The position numbers and the translations under genes were made by a program. From Paroedura picta (taxonomy: Eukaryota > Chordata > Lepidosauria > Squamata > Gekkonidae): a stretch of 64,000 bases of DNA. The notes under the pieces are model-generated. The model was not told where the DNA came from, did not search any database, and saw only the letters and a list, made by a program, of their open reading frames with translations. Every line of letters begins with the position of its first letter. Position 1 is the first letter of the stretch. Positions 56,337 to 64,000 of the stretch are shown piece after piece. The DNA is taken from NCBI RefSeq assembly GCF_049243985.1, contig NC_135386.1, positions 9,009,501 through 9,073,500 on the forward strand, given 5' to 3'.

Positions 56337-56444
56337 GAAGACAGAAGTCATGAATCGACTTGTGTGTAACTGGACTGCTGTTACAAACCCCGGGGTTTGT
56401 CCGGAAAGAAGCACCCTGCCAGTTTTGAATGTATCTTGGCTGCA

Positions 56445-56450
56445 AATAAA
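56445..56450 (+). terminator. TM6SF1: TM6SF1 poly(A) signal
   Basis: AATAAA 109 bp past the stop, followed by 'gatgtattctatctttcata'. This gives a very short 3' UTR. Confidence 0.75.
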
Positions 56451-56464
56451 GATGTATTCTATCT

Positions 56465-57755
56465 TTCATAGCACTTGTTAAGAGTATCTTTCCATACTGT
56501 CACCATTATCTGTAAGTTAGAACTGGAAGGAGGTAAGCTTGTGCATGTATCCTTAAAATTGGTTAGGTGTAGGACAGTCCTACATAGAACCACCATGCAG
56601 CTAACCCTGTCTGTTCCCTGGGACTCTGCATCACTTGATATTTGAACTTGGTTGCAGAAAGAAAAGCCTTCTGAGAAATCAGCATCTTGGTACTCCACTG
56701 GGAAGTCATTGTTTAACGTATATTTTGATCAATTCGCCGTAACTAACCATGACCCACGTGGGCTTCTACTGAAAGTGGCATCCTTATGTTGAGTAACCTT
56801 GTCGGCAAATTCTTGGATTACTGACCCCATGTCACAGTCTCATAATGTATGTTTCCGTGCTCTGTGCCATATCACTGGCTATTTCTGGTTCCAAATGCTT
56901 GATGTAATGACCACACAACACTGAAGGGAAAATCCTATGCACACGCCTGATGAGACTTTTGCACAGGAATTCCATGTTTAACAGCCCTGCATTAGGCAAT
57001 CTGTATACTTCCATTCTTACTCAAGACCATTTTGCCGTGTTTTCCTGGAAGGTCTTAAAGATACATGTTTTCTGCAGCCTTCAGTTTACTCATAGTTTCC
57101 CATTGTTCTCTTTCATTGCCCTTTTCATTCATTCATTCATCCATTCATTCATTCATTCATTCATTCATTCATTCATTCATGTTTTTTATGGTCCATCTTT
57201 TTCACATTGACTCACGGCAGATTTTACATAGTGAGTCAGTACAGTCAACCAAATGGGACATTTAGTAACTGATGCAGTAGGATATTAGAAGACTGGGAAT
57301 GACCAGAAAGAATTGGTCCATAGGGTGTTAATATGATATACTGAGTGTTACAGAAATGGCAAAAGATCCTGTTTACAATACACTGAATACAGCAGAAAAG
57401 ACCATAAGTCCTTATCATTTATCCAAGTAGGTTCATGAAACTATTTGTACTCTTGTCTAGTTCAATTTTGCATAGTTCGCAGGCCAGGAGAGCAGGAGGG
57501 CATTCCACAAGGTAGGAGCCACAATGGAGAAAGCACATGTGTATGGGCAATTGATTTTGCCTATTTTCAGGTTAGCATCTTCAGAAACCCCTGCCAGCAT
57601 GAACAGAATTGTCATGGCCGAATGGCAGAGCTATGGAGCACAAAGAGGGTGTTTGATACATCCTATCCAAACACTTTTTTGGTATCCATTTGCCACGAGG
57701 GGCATAAAAAAAAACAGGCACAACCTCTATGCTTTCCTTCATGGAATAAAACATG
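56465..57755. other. TM6SF1 downstream spacer with (CATT)n
   Basis: Mostly unassigned. A (CATT)n/(ATTC)n microsatellite occupies 57125-57181. Confidence 0.6.
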
Positions 57756-57758
57756 GTA

Positions 57759-58046
57759 GCACTTACCTGTAATCATAGTTCATCAAATGGTCTTCTGTAG
57801 AGGTACGCATGGGGACTGCACAGTTGCAGGCCAGCCGTGAAAGCTGTCTAGTAAAATAGGAATGCCTCTCCCATGGTGCTTTCCAGCCAAAATGATCATC
57901 TAATTAGGAGGAGGGGGTGATACTTACCCAGTTTTCCCCAAAGACCTCATGATATTAAGGTTACAGAAGGCTCACAGTGAGGCAGGAGGGAGGGATGTGC
58001 GCCTGCACAGAAGACCACTCACTGGATAATACTTACAGATAAGTGC
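57759..58046. repeat. Unclassified inverted-repeat element
   Basis: Left arm 'gcacttacctgtaatcatag' then 'atggtcttctgtagaggtac' (57759-57810). Its inverse at about 57995-58046 reads, on the minus strand, 'gcacttatctgtaagtatta' then 'gtggtcttctgtgcaggcgc'. Arms are about 52 bp and roughly 70-75% alike by eye. Confidence 0.6.
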
Positions 58047-58049
58047 AAC

Positions 58050-59345
58050 CCTGTTTTCACCTTCATAGCTTCTGTGTAGTCCCACAAAAGGATTAGCAAG
58101 CTCACTGAGTGAAGAAGGTGGGTGTGAATATCTCAGACCACAGAGGGCCACCTCCAAAACAGTTGTTGAGTATCACATATTGACCTTCATCCATGCTCTC
58201 TAAGTGACCAATGAGCTCTCGGACAAGTGTCCCAACTGAAATACATGCAGGGATGTGTCAAAGAAAAAAACACACCCTTTGGAAAAAGCCAAGATACATG
58301 AAGCGGTATTGAACCGCCATGCACTCAAAGACAGCATTTGATAGCCCCCACTGACACAGTAGGATGGATTGTGGGAAGACATTGAGGATGTGTGATATGA
58401 GGACAGACAACCCTTAATAGGGGCTCCTGGCCAGGGCATCAGGCTGTCAAACGTTGTGAATGAAGAGGGCATAAATTGGCACCCCCATTGTCCTCATTCC
58501 ATGGTTGGAAGTGTTCCATACTAAAAAGCCCGATTCTAAAGAAACACCAAGGAAGTGTCAAAATAAAACCACTTCTGTTTTGTAACATCTTTAGAAATCA
58601 AAAAAAGGAAGAGGCAAGTTAGAGAGTTATTGACCCAACCAATGGCCAAAACATAATCAACAGCATATGAAGCTGTGGTTTCTTTCCCACAAAAGGCCAT
58701 TTTCTCTGTTTAACTTTGAAAAACGGATTATGTTATTCAGGATTTATTAGTGGTGTAACTGATTCATAGATTTATACAGTTTTATAGTACCGGTCTGCCC
58801 CTTGAGGAAACCTGATGGGGCAAAATGAGCGCTAGGCATGAATTCTCCTCAAATGTTATGTTATGAGAAGATAAAACAACCACTCTTCGTATTTGGCTGG
58901 CGAACTGTGTTGACATTCTGTTATCCTTCTCTGGATTGTTTATTACTGTATTGTCTGTTGCGTACATGATCATTGGCTTGTTGGAGCCAGGCGTTCAGTT
59001 CTTATCAGTCTATGTAGTAATTTTATTATTTGTTGAAAAAAACACACAAATTCTGCATTATTGAACTCAGCTGGGTTTTACAAGGACCTTTTGGTTTCTG
59101 TTTGCTTAGTGCATGCTCCCTTTGCCATTGGTTTGGTTTATTCAGGTGGGCACGTGGTTGAGAGCCATATGGGACTGTACAACGAAGCCACAAAGATGAC
59201 CCAGTAGGGATTTAAATCAGAAAGACATCAGAGTGGAGCTGTTCCAATGTATTGACTTGATCCCTTTTTGTAAAATTCCCTCCCCCAGCACCATCCCCCT
59301 CCCCCCAAATTGCCAGCATCCAAGTTAGCTTTCCATCTACATGGA
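58050..59345. other. TM6SF1-HDGFL3 spacer, unassigned
   Basis: 58780-58870 ('ccccttgaggaaacctgatg') looks repeat-derived, but I cannot name the family. No exon is supported. Confidence 0.3.
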
Positions 59346-59354
59346 AACAACAGT

Positions 59355-59643
59355 TTAGGAGGAGGGCAGGATGCTGTTTCTGTTGGCTGCAGAGGAGAGG
59401 ATGCGCAGTAATGGGTTTAAACTACAAGTACAACGATATAGGCTAGATATCAGGAAAAACTTAGTAGTTCAGCAGTGGAATAGGCTGCCTAAGGAGGTGG
59501 TGAGCTCCCCCTCACTGGCAGTCTTCAAGCAAAGGTTGGATACATACTTTTCTTGGATGCTTTGGGCTGATCCTGCGTTGAGCAGGGGGTTGGACTAGAT
59601 GGCCTGCATGGCCCCTTCCAACTCTAGGATTCTAGGATTCTAC
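59355..59643 (+). mobile_element. CR1 3' end, plus strand
   Basis: 'aggaggagggcaggatgctg', 'ggctagatatcaggaaaaac', 'cctaaggaggtggtgagctc' to 'ccaactctaggattctagga'. Close in sequence to the copy at 40018-40413. Confidence 0.82.
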
Positions 59644-59815
59644 ATTGACCCTACAAGGGTCACAAAAGCAACCAATGTACAGGGGATTGATTGGCTGTTT
59701 TGACAAAGAATTATCATTGGCTGTATTTGGTTGTATGACACAGTCTACTAATGTAATAGAATTAATTTTTGCTATATATTCCCTGTCATGGAAGGAGTTC
59801 ATAGTCTCACAGAGG

Positions 59816-59893
59816 GCTTGCACTCGAAAGCTCACGCCCTGAATAAATCTTTGTTGGTCTTAAAGATGCTACTGGACTCTGATTTTCTTGAAA
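59816..59893 (+). repeat. M2-family repeat
   Basis: 'ttgcactcgaaagctcacgc', 'cctgaataaatctttgttgg' and 'tcttaaagatgctactggac'. One arm only. Confidence 0.65.
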
Positions 59894-60604
59894 GTAATGG
59901 TGGAGCAATGAGACACTCCCATTTCCTTGGGCATCTGATCCCCTCCCTCCCTGAACCTTTATTTGAATATTAAATCTCCCTTTCCCAACTGGTCAGAGGA
60001 AAGCTTCACATTTTTCTGAATTGAGTACTAGCATACAACAGGAACCAATAAGTGTCTTTGAATAGTTAAATCATGCCATAATAAATACCTAATACAGAAA
60101 GTTATTAAGACAGAAAGGAAACGGCAATCCATCCTTTTCTACTGTTTTATCTTCTCACCTATTTCTTTTTAAGACGTCGTCCAACTACATGCAAGCATAT
60201 TTCACAGTACACAGATTGATTGACACTGAACAGAATGCATCAAGCTACACGTCAGAATAAACTATTGATGCCCAGTGAAATGCCCTTCACTGCCACAATG
60301 CCCACATATCTCTTCCCCAAAACTGGGTCAGTGCTGGTATTCCTCTTCCTTAATGGAACAGGAGGTCCTTCAGAGGAGCTCAGAAGGCATCAGCTTTGGG
60401 TTTGTAGAGAGCACCCATTCAGAAATCATCATAGAAAGATGTTTGGCTTGGAACCACCCAACCTGTCAGAATTGTGTCCATGGTAGCCATTTTGGAGCCC
60501 TTCCAATCCCCCATCCCCTAATTCCAACAGCACCCAGAGCCTCAACAAGGTTGAGGGCCAGTGGGACAAACTGTAAGTGTAGTCTTGCCATGGTTGGGGT
60601 GGGT

Positions 60605-60670
60605 ACTCAACAGGACCATGGTTCAGTGGTAGAGCATGCAGACAGTTCAATCCCTGGAGGCCTGCTACGC
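60605..60670 (+). mobile_element. tRNA-like SINE head, diverged
   Basis: 'catggttcagtggtagagca' and 'gttcaatccctggaggcc' resemble box A and box B of a tRNA-derived SINE. The anticodon region is too short for a tRNA gene. Confidence 0.5.
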
Positions 60671-62343
60671 TCGGATTAGACAAGGTGAAGGACGGCAGGC
60701 CAACGATGCATGTGACAGCATGGTCTGTTGTGGTCATGCAGTTGGCAGTCGGTTGTTCTTGAAGCTGCCACTGGAGCGTCATAGATAAGAGCAACAGGAT
60801 GGAAAGAAAGAGGTCTCCCTCGAATTTGTGTTCTATTATAGGCAACTCAGTGTTAACAGAACGCTTTGCTTTAATACTCAAGTTACATGAATACCTCACA
60901 TAGTTACACGTATGAAAGCCAAATACGACGCTAACGTAGCTGCTTACAACCTCAAACCTTACTCCCGATACACATTCCAATAAATTTATTCTGTAAAAAC
61001 AATACTTTTTTTGAACTTTTTTTTTTTTTTTTTTGTACAGTAAACTTTTCAACTACAAACCTTGAGTACGCGAAAGATGATCCAAGGACAAGCATAACAA
61101 AGATTGATAAAACCGGACTAAACCCATAGGTTTTCCACAATAAAAGCTGGCATTAAAAAATAAATAAAATTCTCTATTCTCACAATAGCAACAATAATGT
61201 ACACAGAATGACGGAGTTTGGAATGCTTACTTACTAGTCTAGATCTAGTTTTGGAAGAAGGGGGAGAAAAATCAGGAGAAAAAAATTATGGCAGAATTTT
61301 TTTTAATCTTTACTAAGCTTTTCCTTAACAATGAAACAAAAAACCAGGGTGTTTTGGTTTGGTTTTCCATAGGGCTTCTGCATCACATTAAGATTAAAAA
61401 CAAAAAAACAACAAAAAAAAAAACCCTGAAGGTATCCCAACAAACAAACAAACCAAAAAGAAAAAAAAGCCAGTGTCAAGCTCAAATTGTGTTGGTGCTG
61501 AGCGAATTCCTTGTCTTTATCTAAAGGAACACAAAAGACTTTCACTAACTCCACATATAGGAACTAAGTCAGAGAATTTACGCTACATCATGATTCTGAA
61601 GTATCAAAGAGTATAGCTAGCTAGGTATTTCTAATAAGGAAAAGGATCTTCTTACATTGTTGAGCTTTGAGCAGGGAACTGCAACTTGAGCGGATGTTCT
61701 CAGGTCTTCCATCGGAGATGACTGTATTTTGCATTCTTAGGTGGAAACAGGAGAGCAATTTAACCTCCAAGCAGAGAGAGAGAGAGGGGGGGGGGGAAGA
61801 AAAAGAATATTCTGCTGCACATAAACTTGGACCCCCTTGTGAACGGGTGGGTGGGTGCCATTGTAGTGCTATTTCGTATTAACAGCTTCAGGGAGCTCAA
61901 TCTCAGGCATTACATACAAATATGTACATTTACATGTGGCATACAAAATCCAAAAGAGAGATGAGGGAGTATCTCCACTTCTTACAACTTGTGTCCCCTC
62001 CCCTCCCCGCCCGCCCGCCCGCCCCAATTTTCCTAAAAATGAAACTGTGGGGGCAACCCAGTGTGTTGTTTGGTTTTCTTTTGCTGCGTGTTGACTGCTT
62101 GCAAGGGTCACATATAATAGCTTTGTGTGCTAGATCCATGCTGTCGGGCTGCCCGTTGGCTTTTACATCACTTCAAAAAAAAAAAAAAAACACACGACGA
62201 ATAATTGTCAAAACAAAACACGGTTTGTTAGTCGACTTGAGTTCTTGAGTTTTTTTTTTTATGAGACGGTACTTATATCCGAGTGTGTCTTGTTTCCCCC
62301 CCCCCTTTTGGAATAAAGGCAGACAAATAGCAAGAACGCTTTA

Positions 62344-62425
62344 AAATTTGGAGCCAAAACAACAAAGAGTCCCTTACAGGCTAACCGGTTTATTGTGGCG
62401 TAAGCTTTCTGTGAGCCAGATTCCG
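62344..62425 (-). repeat. M2-related repeat, minus strand
   Basis: Minus strand reads 'ggctcacagaaagcttacgc', 'cacaataaaccggttagcct', 'gtaagggactctttgttgtt'. This is the same layout as 59816 (aagct.acgc, aataaa, gttagtct, ggtgc.actggactc). Confidence 0.5.
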
Positions 62426-63412
62426 CATGGTCAGAGGCAATGGCCGAAGTTTGAAGCTCTGGTTGCAAAAGGCAGAATGTGGGCACGCTGGCAGAGTTGC
62501 TGCACGTCACCTTTCTGGGCAGGAAAAGGGCATCTTTACACAATTAAATAAAATGAAGTTCATAAAAAGGGGTCCCCTCTCTGTGAGGTGGGTGGGTCAC
62601 AATGAAGCTGAACGCTGCCTTCCGCAAACGGGAGGGGGGGAGGAATGTGGATAAATGTGCAAACGAACAGAGAGGCTGCTGATGAACAGATGTGCCGACT
62701 TCTATCAAATCCAAGAATATTAGACAACCAAACATGTAATCATCTTGTGTCTTCCTTAAATATGCAGCAGTCAATGTCTTGGTTAAGTCTGGGGAGGGGA
62801 GAGGAAGAAAACATGAAGCAACCTTCTAAAAGCAACTTTCTACTCGACTCTGTTGAGACTGCAGTGGCCATTGAAGGAACATTTGACCACGATCCTGCAG
62901 CCTCTGCACAGCGAAACCCCATTGATTCCCAGGGAACGGCTTTAAATGTTTGCTTAATACTCCTGCAGAAATCAACAGGGTCTCACAGCTTTGGGTACGA
63001 TCCAGCCCAACTGGATGAACATTATAACAACTCAGCGGAGAATGTATTACTCGGCAAACGTTGTGGCCGATACGCCACGGTCCGACAAAGGGGATCCAGG
63101 CCCGGAAGCAGCTTCCGTGCGCAGATTCCTTTTCAGCAATGCGAGTCATGTCCAAAAATGAGCCCCGTTATAATGTTTGTTGAGCTGATGGGGCCTCTTT
63201 TGCTGTACAAGCGAGGAGCAAGGATGTGCCATTCCAGCTGCCACCTACGAGAACCCACATCTTGTCAGGCTCTTTTAACATCTACATGCGCCAAGTCATC
63301 TGGGTTCTCACCAATTTGTGGGTAAAGCCACAGTAAATAGATAACATTGAATCAAACAGCCACTCAGGAACCGGGTACAGCATAATTACTTCAAATAAGA
63401 CATACACCTTGA

Positions 63413-63497
63413 ACCAATCTTTGTTGGTCTTAAAGATGCTACTGGACTCTGCTTTTATTGTGCTACTTCAGACCAACACGGCTACCCATTTGAATCT
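63413..63497 (+). repeat. M2-family repeat
   Basis: 'aatctttgttggtcttaaag', 'atgctactggactctgcttt' and 'cagaccaacacggctaccca'. Very close to the right half of 17398-17535. Confidence 0.7.
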
Positions 63498-64000
63498 AAA
63501 ACTTTTTCTAAACATTGGTAGTCAAATATTTTCAGAACAGTAACCAACCACGGCTAAAGGATACAGCCATCAAGGTTATAAAGATGACGATGGAAAAAGC
63601 CACCTTGTTTTCCAGCTAAATCCCTTCTTCAAAGAACACTTTACTGAAACCCAAACACTGGTTGCAAAGGCTCAAAACCAACTCCAAGATATAACAAGGC
63701 GACAATCATGTTATCAGCAGCCGGTAGCTTTTTCAATTATATTGATAACTTTATTTGTTGTGTTCCTTAGCCATGGTTGGTTACTATTCTGAAACGACCT
63801 GAGAACCATGTTGTCTGGGAAAGATGTGATTTATTACATGCTTTTGTTAGCCACCTTGGTGATCCTTGAGAGCAGAAAGGCAGGGTATCAGTTTTGCAAG
63901 ATGGAGGCCATGAAAGCAGTGCTAGCGACCGTCACGTGAATTGGCCCTTAAATACCTTTTGTCCCCCATCCAAAGAACGACTGCGGCTTCACGGCGGGGC

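Larger units (their letters stand above)
60960..64000 (-). other. Possible HDGFL3 3' UTR (no coding exon seen)
   Basis: In human the next gene after TM6SF1 is HDGFL3, on the opposite strand. Here 60985-60990 is AATAAA on the minus strand. The following 1.3 kb (61000-62330) lacks the MITEs, SINEs and CR1 that crowd the rest of the window, which would suit a 3' UTR. The HDGFL3 C-terminal codons were not found, and M2-type repeats occur at 62344 and 63413. This is inference from synteny and repeat density only. Confidence 0.3.

Noticed and set aside
60429-61052. 207-codon minus-strand frame
   Set aside because: It includes a diverged SINE head and AT-rich sequence with a poly-Lys end from an A-run. 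No family match. Possible 3' UTR only.
62645-63325. 226-codon plus-strand frame
   Set aside because: No recognisable domain or splice context, and it opposes the expected HDGFL3 strand. A frame of this length occurs by chance.

Overview
This window is vertebrate nuclear DNA, most likely from a squamate reptile. The genes are split by GT-AG introns. The repeats include CR1 and L2-like LINE 3' ends, a tRNA-headed SINE with a CTT-rich tail, and a Sauria-type SINE ending in the Bov-B-like 'acctttaccttt' tail. No bacterial, viral or organelle gene order is visible.

The gene order matches the human 15q25.2 neighbourhood: RAMAC(+) - C15orf40(-) - BTBD1(-) - TM6SF1(+) - [HDGFL3(-)]. The last coding exon of RAMAC lies at 93-276. 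C15orf40 (4 coding exons, 149 aa, DUF167/UPF0235) spans 16568-11380 on the minus strand. BTBD1 (8 coding exons, 493 aa, BTB-BACK-PHR) spans 30560-18612 on the minus strand. TM6SF1 (10 coding exons, 370 aa if one extra base is discounted) spans 34940-56336 on the plus strand. BTBD1 and TM6SF1 are head to head, with about 4.4 kb between their start codons. The repeat-poor right end (about 60.9-64 kb) may be the 3' UTR of HDGFL3 on the minus strand, but no HDGFL3 coding exon is visible.

The genes are unrelated in function: mRNA cap methylation, an uncharacterised mitochondrial-type protein, a ubiquitin-ligase/topoisomerase adaptor, and a lysosomal EXPERA membrane protein. They are neighbours by conserved synteny, not a pathway.

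Most of the rest is transposon-derived. The dominant element is a fold-back MITE of about 136 bp with 'CAGGGGTAGTCAAC' ends, in about 25 whole or partial copies. Its 8-bp target duplications have a central TA, as in Buster-type hAT elements. A second hAT-like element ('GGCTTTCTCAACC' ends), tRNA-SINEs, CR1 3' ends, L2-like fragments and several large microsatellites fill the introns and spacers. Arrays derived from these repeats (41-bp MITE-arm units, SINE-tail dimers, CR1-tip units) are the main structural curiosities. The main coding anomaly is a one-base excess in TM6SF1 exon 8. I found no endogenous retrovirus, CRISPR array or new gene system.
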